Under the pieces are notes generated by a model. The model was not told the origin of the DNA, searched no databases, and was given only the letters and a program-made list of their open reading frames with translations. A stretch of DNA of 34,807 nt from Opitutus sp. (GTDB lineage Bacteria > Verrucomicrobiota > Verrucomicrobiia > Opitutales > Opitutaceae). Shown piece after piece: positions 8,536-16,290 of this stretch (position 1 is its first letter; every line of letters starts with the position of its first letter). The position numbers were made by a program, and so were the translations under genes. The DNA is taken from the NCBI GenBank assembly GCA_025361365.1, contig JANYAM010000090.1, positions 1 through 34,807 on the forward strand, written 5' to 3'.

Positions 8536-8583
8536 GGAATAGGAGTGGGGTTGATCCGGGCTTCGCGACCCTTCGCGGTTCAA
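8494..8583. repeat. CGCAAAG/CGCGAAGG-type repeats at the GH65-like gene start
   Basis: cgcgaaggacgcaaagaggc followed by gcaaaggttc (8495-8524) and cttcgcgacccttcgcggtt (8561-8580) belong to the dispersed family also seen near 25031, 25877, 27131, 30098, 33773, 33888 and 33971. Here one copy is translated in frame as the n-region of the signal peptide. Confidence 0.75.
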
Positions 8584-8592
8584 AAATCCGGT

Positions 8593-9471
8593 TTAGTGAC
8601 TTCCGCGGTATTTCTCTTCCCCGGCGGTGACGCGGAACGGCATCCGGTTTTCCTTCGGCGGAAGCGGGCAGGTGGCGAAGGCGGTGAAGGCGCACGGCGG
8701 GTTCTGCATGCGGTTAAAATCGAGGACGATCTTCGTCTCGCCGGGTTTCGGCTTGGGCGCGTAGAGGAAGCGCGAGGCCTCATAGGTCTCCTCGCCGGCA
8801 GTGAGGTCGGTCAGGACGAAGAACAGGTCGTCGCCGCCCTCGTCGATCGGCAGCAGCTCGACGGTGTGGCCCTGGTAAGTGAAGACGGCTTTGCCCGGCA
8901 CGGGCGCCGGCTCGGTGACGCCGATCATATTGGTGATGTTGACCTGTTTCACCGGGTTGAACGGCACCCACGCGGCCTCGATGCGCCACGCCGGATCAAT
9001 GGGGAAATAATCAATGCCGGCGAAATGTGCGCGGCCGGCGGCCTCGCGGTCGCGCACGCGCAGGTAGAGGCCCTCGCCGCGGCGCATGACGTAGAAGTTC
9101 GCGGTGCCGAAGGTGACCTTGGTGGGCTTCTCGCTGTCGAACACCAGCTCGGCCGAGGTGTGCGCGGGCACACCGTCCACCTCCAGCACTGCGCCCGGCA
9201 TGGGCTGGAGCATGATCTTGCGGTCGGGCGCGAGGGTGACGGTGGCGAGATACGGCGGGCCGGACGCCAGCTTGATGGAATTATCCGGCGCGGTGCCGAC
9301 GGTGTTCGTGCCCGGCGCGAGCAGGTGACGGCCGATGAGCGTGAGCCAGCCCTCCGGTGTCGTCAGCCGGGCAACGCGCGCGGCGCGCCAGTCCTCGAGG
9401 GACTTGGGGTAATCGTCCGCGAAAGCAGACGTGGTGAGCAGGGCGGCGAGGAGCAGGAGACGGGGCAACAT
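8593..9471 (-). CDS. Exported DUF1684 protein
   Basis: 292 residues from the ATG at 9471, which gives the signal peptide MLPRLLLLAALLTTSAFA; the longer frame to 9570 would read through the upstream terminator and is rejected. The body has the features of DUF1684: LTTPEGWLTLIGRHLL early, then FDSEKPTKVTFG, YFPIDPAWRIEA and a C-terminal block DFNRMQNPPCAFTAFATCP. The family occurs widely in secreted or lipid-anchored form and has no established activity. It lies 57 bp upstream of the GH65-like gene in the same direction, so it may be the first gene of the locus, but nothing in it points to sugars. Confidence 0.82.
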   Translation of the reverse strand: MLPRLLLLAALLTTSAFADDYPKSLEDWRAARVARLTTPEGWLTLIGRHLLAPGTNTVGTAPDNSIKLASGPPYLATVTLAPDRKIMLQPMPGAVLEVDGVPAHTSAELVFDSEKPTKVTFGTANFYVMRRGEGLYLRVRDREAAGRAHFAGIDYFPIDPAWRIEAAWVPFNPVKQVNITNMIGVTEPAPVPGKAVFTYQGHTVELLPIDEGGDDLFFVLTDLTAGEETYEASRFLYAPKPKPGETKIVLDFNRMQNPPCAFTAFATCPLPPKENRMPFRVTAGEEKYRGSH

Positions 9472-9537
9472 GGCGGCAACAGAACACAAAACGGCCGAAA
9501 AGAAAACCCTCGTTCGCGAGGCGCCGGTCCCGGCCAC

Positions 9538-9565
9538 AAAAAAACCCCGCCATGACGGCGGGGTT
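9538..9565 (-). terminator. Rho-independent terminator of the DUF1059 gene
   Basis: The arms aaccccgcc (9543-9551) and ggcggggtt (9557-9565) pair perfectly around a 5-nt loop and, read on the minus strand, run into seven T. It sits about 25 bp past the DUF1059 stop codon and separates that gene from the carbohydrate locus. Confidence 0.92.
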
Positions 9566-9590
9566 CGCAAAACCGGACGAGGTGGCGGGA

Positions 9591-9884
9591 TCAGTTCTTC
9601 TTGGCTTCCTTCACCTTGATCATGGCTTCGACGTCCTTGTCGGACATGTCCATCTTGTGATGGCTCTTGGCATGCGCCTTGATGGCCGCAACGAGCTCGG
9701 CCTTGTCGTGGCTTCGGACGGTGAACTCGCAGGGCGAGGAGCAGGAGACGGAATACATGGGATCCGCCGAGGCGGCGGGCTTGTCATCCTTCTTGGCTTT
9801 TTCCTCGCCGCGACCGACGACCGGAACTGACAGGGCCAGCGCCAGCGTGCACGCCAGCGCGATCAGGGACTGATGCTTTTTCAT
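9591..9884 (-). CDS. Exported DUF1059-like small protein
   Basis: 97 residues starting MKKHQSLIALACTLALALS, a signal peptide, then a short Lys/Asp-rich linker. YSVSCSSPCEFTVRSHDKAE followed by AIKAHAKSHHKM resembles DUF1059, a small domain with two Cys and a HAxxxH motif that may bind metal. Family members are usually cytoplasmic, so a signal peptide is a variation. The unit ends in a strong terminator at 9538-9565. The longer frame upstream overlaps the L,D-transpeptidase and is not used. Confidence 0.82.
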   Translation of the reverse strand: MKKHQSLIALACTLALALSVPVVGRGEEKAKKDDKPAASADPMYSVSCSSPCEFTVRSHDKAELVAAIKAHAKSHHKMDMSDKDVEAMIKVKEAKKN

Positions 9885-9909
9885 GACTAACCTTGGGTTG
9901 ACGGGGTAA

Positions 9910-9925
9910 GCGGCCACTTGGCCGC
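9910..9925. other. Perfect hairpin in the DUF1059 leader
   Basis: gcggccacttggccgc has 7-bp perfect arms and a 2-nt loop, 26 bp before the DUF1059 ATG and about 64 bp past the L,D-transpeptidase stop. There is no T-run on either side, so it may be a leader hairpin or an RNA end rather than a classic terminator. Confidence 0.4.
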
Positions 9926-9988
9926 ATGGGGTGAACTTCGATTGATACCCCCGGGTGCCGGGCGTGTCAATGGGGCGGCCGGGGCAAT

Positions 9989-11062
9989 TCAGGGCTCGAC
10001 GACCACGGGCAGCCCGACCTTGACGAAGGTGAGCAGGGCGACGGCGTCCCAATTGGCGAGGCGGAAGCACCCGTGCGATTCGGTGCGGCCGACTTTTTCC
10101 GGCTCGGGGGTGCCGTGCATGCCGTAGCCGGGGCGGTCCAGACCGATCCAGGCGAGGCCCACCGGGTTGTTCGGTCCGGGCGGGATGATGAGCTTGCGAC
10201 CCAGCTCCTTCGCCTCGGGCGACTCGGCGAACACCGCGGGATCCCACGTGTAGTCGGGGTTGGGCGCCAGGACGATCACGTGGAGCTCGCCGACGGGACG
10301 CTTGTCGACGTTGCGCGCGATGCTGACCGGACAGTGCAGGACGATCTGCCCTTCCTCCGTGGTGGCCTCGAGCACATGGTCGGCGAGGCGGATGTGGACG
10401 CGCGCCACCTTGAGCGTGCTGGTGACCGCCGTGACCGCCGGCACCTTGATCGTGGCACCGGGCAGGATGTCATCCCAGTTGAAATCCGGGTTCAGCGTGC
10501 GAAGGAACTTCGGGTTGGCGTGATAAAGCTCGCCGGCGAGCTCCAACGCCGTGGCGTAGTAGAGTTCGGGGCGCTGCGATTTGGCGAGCCAGGTGTCCGG
10601 CACGGGCTCGAGGCGGGCGAGTTCCTCCGTCGTGAAGGTATGGGTGGTATAGGCGGGGGCGGTGCGCAGCAGGAGGGGCAGCGTCGCCTTGTCGAGCTCG
10701 CCGGTCTCGCGCAGGCCTTCGTTGCGTTGGAAGGCCTTCAAGGCGTCGGCCGTCTGCGCGCCGCGGACGCCGTCAATTGAACCACAGGAAAATCCCCGGC
10801 GGTGCAATTCCACCTGGGCCTCAACCCAGTTCGCCACGGGCGGGCCCTCTTTGGCCAAGGCTTCTGCGGGCGCGTCAGACGACGCGGCGGGCTCGATGGC
10901 GGGTGTATCCTCGGGCGCGATCTTCTTCGGGGTGGGAGTGCCGGCCTCTTGCGCCGGGGTATCCTCGGGTCGCGGCGCGGGTTCCGCCTGCGCCCGGCCG
11001 GCCGGGCCCGCCTGGAACGCCCCGAGCAGGCAGAGACAGCGGAGGAGGCGGGAGGGCGACAT
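9989..11062 (-). CDS. L,D-transpeptidase with peptidoglycan-binding domain
   Basis: 357 residues. A signal peptide (about 1-26) is followed by a Pro/Glu/Ala-rich linker to about residue 80. A PG_binding_1 module (VELHRRGFSCGSIDGVRG to LDKATLPLLL) comes next, then a LysM-like stretch (NPDFNWDDILPGATIKVP), then the YkuD catalytic domain with GMHGTPEPEKVG and SHGCFRLANWD, the catalytic Cys in the HGC triad near residue 330. The enzyme forms 3-3 peptidoglycan cross-links or attaches proteins to peptidoglycan in the periplasm. Standalone gene; the divergent lipoprotein gene starts at 11193. Confidence 0.93.
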   Translation of the reverse strand: MSPSRLLRCLCLLGAFQAGPAGRAQAEPAPRPEDTPAQEAGTPTPKKIAPEDTPAIEPAASSDAPAEALAKEGPPVANWVEAQVELHRRGFSCGSIDGVRGAQTADALKAFQRNEGLRETGELDKATLPLLLRTAPAYTTHTFTTEELARLEPVPDTWLAKSQRPELYYATALELAGELYHANPKFLRTLNPDFNWDDILPGATIKVPAVTAVTSTLKVARVHIRLADHVLEATTEEGQIVLHCPVSIARNVDKRPVGELHVIVLAPNPDYTWDPAVFAESPEAKELGRKLIIPPGPNNPVGLAWIGLDRPGYGMHGTPEPEKVGRTESHGCFRLANWDAVALLTFVKVGLPVVVEP

Positions 11063-11192
11063 GTCCGCCTAAGATGCAGTCCTGCGGGGAAATGAAAACG
11101 CGGAAATGCACCGGACTAAACCTAGGCGTCCGGCCACCCCAAAAAAATCAAACGGGTTGGAACCTGCCGCGGTCGGATGCGTCTTAGCCGCC

Positions 11193-11711
11193 ATGAACCT
11201 CAAGTCCTCCCTCTTGCTGACGGCGATAGCCGCTTCCACTTTATTCACCGGGTGCGCCGGCACCGGTCCTAACACCCAGCGCGGCGCCGTGGGCGGCGCT
11301 GCCCTCGGCGCGCTCGCCGGGGCGATCATCGGCAACAACAGCGGTCATGGCAACGGCGCCAACGGCGCGGCGATCGGCGCCGTCGTGGGCGCACTCGCCG
11401 GCGGTACGCTGGGCAACGCCAACGACCACGAGCAGGGCACCATTTACGGCTCAGAGCGGGAAGCGCGGACGAATGTCGTGGTCTCGGAACCGCCAGCCCC
11501 GCCGCCGCCGCGCCAGGAAATTGTCATCGTGCGCCCGGCGCCCGAGGTGATCTGGGTCGCCGGCTACTGGGCTTATCGCGGCCGGGGCAACTATGTCTGG
11601 GTCGAGGGCCATTGGGTGCGCCCGCCGTCCCGGGGTCACACCTATGTCGCTCCGCACTGGCAGCGGGAGCGCGGCAATTACATCTACGTGGAAGGCTACT
11701 GGCGCGGCTGA
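11193..11711 (+). CDS. Lipoprotein with glycine zipper and YxWxxGxW repeats
   Basis: 172 residues from ATG 11193. MNLKSSLLLTAIAASTLFTG precedes a lipobox Cys21. A glycine-zipper hairpin (GGAALGALAGAIIGNNSG to GALAGGTLGNA) follows, then a Pro-rich spacer and three aromatic repeats: VAGYWAYRGRGNYVWVEGHW and YIYVEGYW. Such proteins are outer-membrane lipoproteins of unknown role. The upstream in-frame ATG at 11106 would lose the signal and is rejected. Convergent with the thioredoxin gene, which ends 17 bp away. Confidence 0.85.
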   Translation: MNLKSSLLLTAIAASTLFTGCAGTGPNTQRGAVGGAALGALAGAIIGNNSGHGNGANGAAIGAVVGALAGGTLGNANDHEQGTIYGSEREARTNVVVSEPPAPPPPRQEIVIVRPAPEVIWVAGYWAYRGRGNYVWVEGHWVRPPSRGHTYVAPHWQRERGNYIYVEGYWRG

Positions 11712-11727
11712 CGGCCGCGCCGGCGGC

Positions 11728-12192
11728 TTACTTCAGCTGCGCGATCATCCCGTCCACCATCGCGCGACCCTTGGAGTCGCGGTTGGTGGGCCGACCGTCG
11801 GGCCCGATGACCAGCTTATCCTCGGCGATGAGTTTGCCGTCCGGACCATAGACCTTGAAGTGGGGGATGCCGCGCATCTCGAATTGCTGCGCGACCGGGG
11901 ATCTCCAATCGATTCCCTTCACGTCGGGCCGGTTGATGTCCACCTTGACGATCGCGACATCTTTGCGCTGCTGGTGCAGCTTGACCAGGGGCTCGTTGTA
12001 GCCCTGGCAGGGCGGGCAATACTTGCTGGTGAAGTCGAAGATGGTCGTCTTGCCGGGCACGGTGTAATCGGCGAGGTTGACGGTCTGGCCCTGCGAGATG
12101 TGCGCGGGCTCGGCGCCCTTGGTGTGAGTGTCGGCGGCGAGAGCGGCGGCGGCGAAGGCCAGGGAGCAGAGGGTGGCGAGGAGGGATTTCAT
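11728..12192 (-). CDS. Exported thioredoxin-fold protein (CPPC)
   Basis: 154 residues with signal peptide MKSLLATLCSLAFAAAALA. The redox motif is KYCPPCQGYNEP near residue 57, followed by VAIVKVDINRPDVKGIDW and the cis-Pro segment RGIPHFKVYGPDGKLI. Exported thioredoxin-like proteins with CPPC act on periplasmic disulfides. The partner is not apparent here. Same direction as the SNF2 gene upstream, separated by a weak terminator-like hairpin. Confidence 0.88.
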   Translation of the reverse strand: MKSLLATLCSLAFAAAALAADTHTKGAEPAHISQGQTVNLADYTVPGKTTIFDFTSKYCPPCQGYNEPLVKLHQQRKDVAIVKVDINRPDVKGIDWRSPVAQQFEMRGIPHFKVYGPDGKLIAEDKLVIGPDGRPTNRDSKGRAMVDGMIAQLK

Positions 12193-12213
12193 GAGGGAAT
12201 GGGGTTCGTGTTT

Positions 12214-12232
12214 AAAAAAGCCGGTGGCCGGA
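12214..12232 (-). terminator. Weak terminator-like hairpin after the SNF2 gene
   Basis: On the minus strand TCCGG-CCA-CCGGC runs into six T. The stem is only 4-5 bp, so the call is tentative. It lies 27-45 bp beyond the helicase stop and just before the thioredoxin ATG. Confidence 0.4.
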
Positions 12233-12258
12233 GTTAGGCAAATTTTTTATGGCGCCGG

Positions 12259-14808
12259 TCACTTGAGCAACTCGCGCAGGTCGGCGAGGCTGAGCTTGGC
12301 GGCGGCCGCATCGCTGGCGTCGAACACGCTGGCCAGCAGCGCGCGCTTCTCGTCCTGCAACGCCATCACCTTCTCCTCGACCGTGCCGGCGCAGATGAGC
12401 CGGTAGCTGGTGACGACCTTGGTCTGGCCGATGCGGTGTGTGCGGTCGGTGGCCTGGGCCTCGACGGCGGGATTCCACCACGGATCATAGTGCACGACGG
12501 TGTCTGCGCCGGTGAGGTTGAGGCCGGTGCCGCCGGCCTTGAGCGAGATCAGGAAGACCGGAATGGTTTCGTCATTCTGGAACTTGTCTACCGCGGCCTG
12601 GCGGGCTCTCACCGTCATCGAGCCGTCGAGGTAGCAATACGTGACGCCCTCGGCCTCGAGTTCCTCGCGCAACAGCGCGAGCAGCGACGTGAATTGCGAG
12701 AAGACGAGCATGCGGTGGCCCTCGTCGATGGACTCGGCGAGCAGTTCCCGAAAGGCATCGAGCTTGGCCGAATTCTGGTAGGGCGGGTTATCCTGGTGGG
12801 AGCGAGCTTGCTCGCGACTGCGTGCGTCCTGAGTCGCGAGCGAGCTCGCTCCCACAGCGCGCGCCTCCACGAGCCGTGGGTCGCAGCAAATCTGCCGCAG
12901 GCGGAGCAACTGCGTGAGCGTGGCGAGATGCAGCCGGCCCTCGGAGGCGCCTTTCGCCGCGAGGTCGAAGAGTTCGCGCTCGGTGGCCTCCTGGGTGTGT
13001 TTGTAGAACACGGCCTGCGCGGCGGTGGGCTCGCACCAGATGACCTGCTCGATCTTGGGCGGCAGCTCGGGGGCGACGGCGACCTTGGTGCGGCGGAGGA
13101 TGTAGGGCGCGGTCTGCACACGCAGGCGCTCGTCGTGGAAGGCGCGTTCCTCGCGCTTCATGCCGGCCGGGAGCTTGGGCAGGAAGCCGGGCATCAGGAA
13201 CTCGAAGAGCGAGCGCAGGTCGTCGAGCGAGTTCTCCAGCGGCGTGCCGGTGAGCAGGAAACGGCCGCGGCCGTGGAGCACGCGCAGCGCCTGCGCGGCC
13301 TGGGTGCGGCGGTTCTTCAGGTGCTGCGCCTCGTCGGCGAGGATGACGTCGAAGTGCACGCCTTCGAAGAGCTCCGTGTCGCGCGCCAGCGTGCCGTAGG
13401 AGGTGAGCACGAGGTCGTAGCCGCCGAATTCCTTCGCCGTCAGCCGCGCGCTGCCATGATGGACGAAGACGCGCAACGCCGGCGCGAAACGCGCGGCCTC
13501 GCGCCGCCAGTTCTCCACGAGCGACGCGGGCACAACGACGAGGTGCACCGTTCCGGCCTGCTGGCCGGCCGGTGTTTGTCCCCGGTTCTCGCCTCCGCGC
13601 TGTCCTCCGGCCGCGCCCGGAGTCGGCGAAACCGGGGCAAAGGCGCGCGCGGCGGTCGCCGTTGCCAGCAGCGCGAGGGCCTGCGGCGTTTTGCCCAGAC
13701 CCATTTCGTCGGCGAGGATGCCGCCGAGTTCCTGCCCGTGCAGGTGCCAGAGCCACGCGACGCCGAGCTGCTGGTAGGGACGCAGCACGGCGGTGAAGCT
13801 CGCCGGCACCGGCGCGGGCGGCAGCACGGAAAGGTTCTTCAACGCGGCGCTGCGGGCGTGCCAGGTTTCCGGCGCGGAGAAATGCGGCGCGATACTCTCG
13901 AGCAGGTCGGTCACCTCGGCGGCGCGGGCCTTGGCGATGCGGTGCCGGCCCTGGGCGCTGGCGGCGGACACCTCGCCAGCGAGCGCGCGCTGCGCAGCCT
14001 CCAGCTCGGTGAGCTTGGCGGCGTCGATCAGGTAGATGGCGCCGTCGGCCTCGATGTAACCGCGACCGGTGGCGACGGCCGAGCGGATTTGCGTGTCGGG
14101 CGCCGTGCCGGCCTTGAGGCCGAGGGTGACGTCGTAGCCGTCGGTCTCCTCGCCGATCGAGGCTGAGATCTCGGCGGCCTTCAGGTGCGCCGTGTTCTTC
14201 TCGAAGTTGGCGGTGAACTCGGCGTGCAGGTTGTCGCGCAGCAGCGCGCCGTGCGTGGCGAGGAGGTTGAGGACCTTGTGCCGGTCGCGCAGCCACCACT
14301 TGCGGGAGAGCGGGTCGAGGACGAAACGGTGGGCGCGGAGGAACTCGAGCGCGGCGTCGTAGGCCATCGACTCGCGCGAGGGCAGGGTGATGGCGAGGAA
14401 GTGTTCGGAGCCGTCCACAGTCAGCGGCGTCAGATCATCGTCCTCCGGCTCCGGTTTCCTTTTCGGCTTTGGTTTCTCCACCGCGAGCGGCGGGAGTGCG
14501 ACCGGCTCGATCAGGTGCTCGCTCACGCCCGGCAGCTCGAGGCCATTCCAGGCCAGAGGCAGGGTGGGTTTGTCGGCGCGGAAGAAGACGCGTTCGCCGA
14601 GGAGTGCCTTGACGAGCTCGCGCAGCTGGGCGCGGTTCAGCTGGATCAGTGACACCGGCTGCGCGGACACGCCGAGGCGTTGCAAAATGGCGAGTGCGGG
14701 CACGAGGTCCTCCGGCGGCGGTGCCGTCAGGTCCAGCTCGACGCGCACGGCGATGGCGTCGCGCGGGGCGGCGGCGGGGAGATTGGGCGGGAGCAGCAGG
14801 CGGAGCAT
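12259..14808 (-). CDS. SNF2-family DEAD-like helicase
   Basis: 849 residues. A divergent N-terminal region (1-330) leads to the SNF2 core: motif I ILADEMGLGKT (about 363-373), motif II DVILADEAQHLKN (about 487-499), motif III LTGTPLEN, and the C-terminal lobe with LVFSQFTSLLALL, YLDGSMTVRARQ, ISLKAGGTGLNLTGADTVVH and DRTHRIGQTKVV. These are DNA-translocating ATPases related to the HepA/RapA and bacterial SNF2 groups. Two stretches look inserted: about 389-411, spanning a palindrome at 13575-13642, and 651-671, encoded by a 60-bp REP doublet at 12796-12855. Both keep the frame and lie outside the core motifs. A small Cys protein precedes it by 3 bp. Confidence 0.92.
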   Translation of the reverse strand: MLRLLLPPNLPAAAPRDAIAVRVELDLTAPPPEDLVPALAILQRLGVSAQPVSLIQLNRAQLRELVKALLGERVFFRADKPTLPLAWNGLELPGVSEHLIEPVALPPLAVEKPKPKRKPEPEDDDLTPLTVDGSEHFLAITLPSRESMAYDAALEFLRAHRFVLDPLSRKWWLRDRHKVLNLLATHGALLRDNLHAEFTANFEKNTAHLKAAEISASIGEETDGYDVTLGLKAGTAPDTQIRSAVATGRGYIEADGAIYLIDAAKLTELEAAQRALAGEVSAASAQGRHRIAKARAAEVTDLLESIAPHFSAPETWHARSAALKNLSVLPPAPVPASFTAVLRPYQQLGVAWLWHLHGQELGGILADEMGLGKTPQALALLATATAARAFAPVSPTPGAAGGQRGGENRGQTPAGQQAGTVHLVVVPASLVENWRREAARFAPALRVFVHHGSARLTAKEFGGYDLVLTSYGTLARDTELFEGVHFDVILADEAQHLKNRRTQAAQALRVLHGRGRFLLTGTPLENSLDDLRSLFEFLMPGFLPKLPAGMKREERAFHDERLRVQTAPYILRRTKVAVAPELPPKIEQVIWCEPTAAQAVFYKHTQEATERELFDLAAKGASEGRLHLATLTQLLRLRQICCDPRLVEARAVGASSLATQDARSREQARSHQDNPPYQNSAKLDAFRELLAESIDEGHRMLVFSQFTSLLALLREELEAEGVTYCYLDGSMTVRARQAAVDKFQNDETIPVFLISLKAGGTGLNLTGADTVVHYDPWWNPAVEAQATDRTHRIGQTKVVTSYRLICAGTVEEKVMALQDEKRALLASVFDASDAAAAKLSLADLRELLK
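12796..12855. repeat. REP doublet (REPIN-like) inside the SNF2 coding frame
   Basis: Two 24-bp arms, 12796-12819 and 12832-12855, are inverted copies with one mismatch, separated by 12 bp. Each arm starts with GTGG and contains a small hairpin (GCGAGC-tt-GCTCGC), the layout of REP elements mobilised by RAYT transposases. The total is 60 bp, exactly 20 codons, and the gene reads through it without a stop. Confidence 0.88.
13575..13642. repeat. Second palindromic element inside the SNF2 gene
   Basis: The left arm tttgtccccggttctcgcc (13575-13593) and the right arm ggcgaaaccggggcaaag (13625-13642) are imperfect inverted copies. The spacer has its own CTCCGG/CCGGAG pairing. It encodes Gly/Pro/Gln-rich residues between helicase motifs I and Ia, where family members are usually compact. 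Confidence 0.6.
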
Positions 14809-14811
14809 GGT

Positions 14812-14988
14812 TCAGCGCGACGTGAGATGCCAATAACCGCAGAGTTCGCACCGGTAGGCGCTCCGCGCGCTGGCTACACTGGCGACCACGGCGGCGTCGA
14901 GGGCATCGCCCTGCGTGCGGTAGCGCCGCTTGCGGGTGCAGCGGTGTTTGCGCTCCTCGGCCGTGGGTTTCTTCATGGGACCGGACAT
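14812..14988 (-). CDS. Small basic protein with Cys pair, coupled to SNF2
   Basis: 58 residues from the ATG at 14988, or 54 from the in-frame ATG at 14976; neither has a convincing ribosome-binding site. The chain is very basic at the start (MKKPTAEERKHRCTRKRRYR), has an Ala/Val-rich helix, and ends AYRCELCGYWHLTSR with a CxxC that looks like half of a zinc ribbon. The stop is 3 bp before the helicase ATG, so the two are probably translationally coupled. I do not recognise a named family. A short zinc- or nucleic-acid-binding partner of the helicase is an inference from position and charge. Confidence 0.75.
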   Translation of the reverse strand: MSGPMKKPTAEERKHRCTRKRRYRTQGDALDAAVVASVASARSAYRCELCGYWHLTSR

Positions 14989-15071
14989 TAACCACCCGGC
15001 GCGGGCCGGGAGTCAACCCGGCGGCAGGTTTCCCCTCGCCATCGCGCGCCGCCTCCCTGTAGGTCTGGAGG

Positions 15072-15593
15072 ATGCCTTCCGAGCCGACCAAGGACCACAA
15101 ACCGAAACGCGGACAGCCCTGCGCCTGCGGCAGCGGGCAGCCGTTCGAGCTGTGCTGCGAACCGTTCCACACCGGCAAGAACCAGCCGGCGACGGCGGAG
15201 CAGCTGATGCGGGCCCGTTTCACGGCGCACGTGGCGCACAACTTCAAGTTCCTGCACGACACGCACGGGCCGACCGCGGGCAAACCGTATGTCGCCGAGG
15301 AGGGCGAGCCGGCGGTGACGTGGACCCGGCTCGAGGTGCACGGCCATGAGGTGACGGCCGACAACCCGGACAAGGCCTACGTGGATTTCTCCGCCTACGG
15401 CCTGGAGGACGGCGTCGAGAAGGTATTGCACGAGAAGGCGGAATTTTTGCGGGTCAACGGCACGTGGCTCTACACGCGCGAGGCGCGCATCGGGCCGGCG
15501 CCCTACAAGTCCGCGGCGCCGAAGGTCGGCCGCAACGACCCGTGCCCCTGCGGCAGCGGGAAAAAATACAAGCACTGTTGTTTACTTGTATGA
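15072..15593 (+). CDS. ychJ: YchJ-like SEC-C protein
   Basis: 173 residues. SEC-C zinc motifs sit at both ends: [19 protein letters not shown] near residue 15 and [16 protein letters not shown] at the C-terminus, with the NTF2-like YchJ core between ([34 protein letters not shown]). The YchJ family is of unknown function and probably binds zinc. The putative Shine-Dalgarno GGAGG abuts the ATG, closer than usual. Divergent from the small Cys protein gene. Confidence 0.92.
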   Translation: MPSEPTKDHKPKRGQPCACGSGQPFELCCEPFHTGKNQPATAEQLMRARFTAHVAHNFKFLHDTHGPTAGKPYVAEEGEPAVTWTRLEVHGHEVTADNPDKAYVDFSAYGLEDGVEKVLHEKAEFLRVNGTWLYTREARIGPAPYKSAAPKVGRNDPCPCGSGKKYKHCCLLV

Positions 15594-15698
15594 GCTGCTT
15601 AGGCCGTAAGGTCAGCAAGCAATGCTGCCTGTTGAAGGCGTGAGGTTGGTTATCCGCGTTTGCGTCGCGGGCCGGACTGGCTTCCCTCTTGGTCACTT

Positions 15699-16124
15699 AT
15701 GAAACGCACCGCATCCGCTGTCTGGCAAGGTTCACTCAAAACCGGCAAGGGCGCGCTCACCTCTCCCGGTGGCGCGCTGAAGAACACGGAATACTCGTTC
15801 GGCTCCCGCTTCGAGTTGGGCGCCGGCACCAACCCCGAGGAACTGATCGCCGCGGCGCACGCGGGGTGCTTCGCGATGGCGCTGTCCGCCGAACTGGGCA
15901 AGGCCGGCTTCACGCCGGACAAACTCGAGGTGACCGCCGAGGTCAGCCTCGACAATGTGCCGCCGGCGGGCTGGACCGTCACGGCGTCGCATCTCGTGCT
16001 CACGGCCAGGATCCCCGGCATTGACCGCGCGAAGTTCGATGAGATCGCCGGCCAGGCCAAGGCCGGTTGTCCGATCTCGCGGCTGCTCAACGCGAAGGTC
16101 ACGCTCGCGGCGACCCTGGCCTGA
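15699..16124 (+). CDS. osmC: OsmC-type thiol peroxidase
   Basis: 141 residues from ATG 15699. It has the OsmC/Ohr features: YSFGSRFELGAGTNPEELIA, the first catalytic Cys in AAHAGCFAMALSAELG, and the second in GQAKAGCPISRLLNAKVT. These proteins reduce organic hydroperoxides with a dithiol partner. The N-terminal form and the absence of an Ohr-type insertion place it with OsmC rather than Ohr. Longer in-frame starts upstream have no support. The gene stands alone, 105 bp after ychJ. Confidence 0.93.
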   Translation: MKRTASAVWQGSLKTGKGALTSPGGALKNTEYSFGSRFELGAGTNPEELIAAAHAGCFAMALSAELGKAGFTPDKLEVTAEVSLDNVPPAGWTVTASHLVLTARIPGIDRAKFDEIAGQAKAGCPISRLLNAKVTLAATLA

Positions 16125-16267
16125 GTCAGCGGGCCGCGGCCGGGCTAATGGTGCGCGGCCGCGCTATCAGCGCCGCTTAAGACCCGGCGCGGGTGGCCCG
16201 GGGGCATTGGTTATGCTGCCCTCCGGTTGAAACTTCTCAACCTGTGCCCGCCGGGCTGGGTCCGGCG

Positions 16268-16282
16268 TGGTGCCACACCACT
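16268..16282. other. Hairpin ahead of the cytidylate-kinase-like gene
   Basis: gtggtgccacaccac forms 6-bp perfect arms around cca and ends 8 bp before the ATG at 16291, close enough to mask the ribosome-binding region. It could modulate translation; no T-run follows. Confidence 0.35.
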
Positions 16283-16290
16283 ATTACGCC

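Noticed and set aside
6232-9555. Plus-strand open frame of 1107 codons
   Set aside because: Antisense to the GH65-like and DUF1684 genes; no recognisable domain, Gly/Val/Arg-rich shadow composition.
12436-14166. Plus-strand open frame of 576 codons
   Set aside because: Antisense shadow of the SNF2 helicase.
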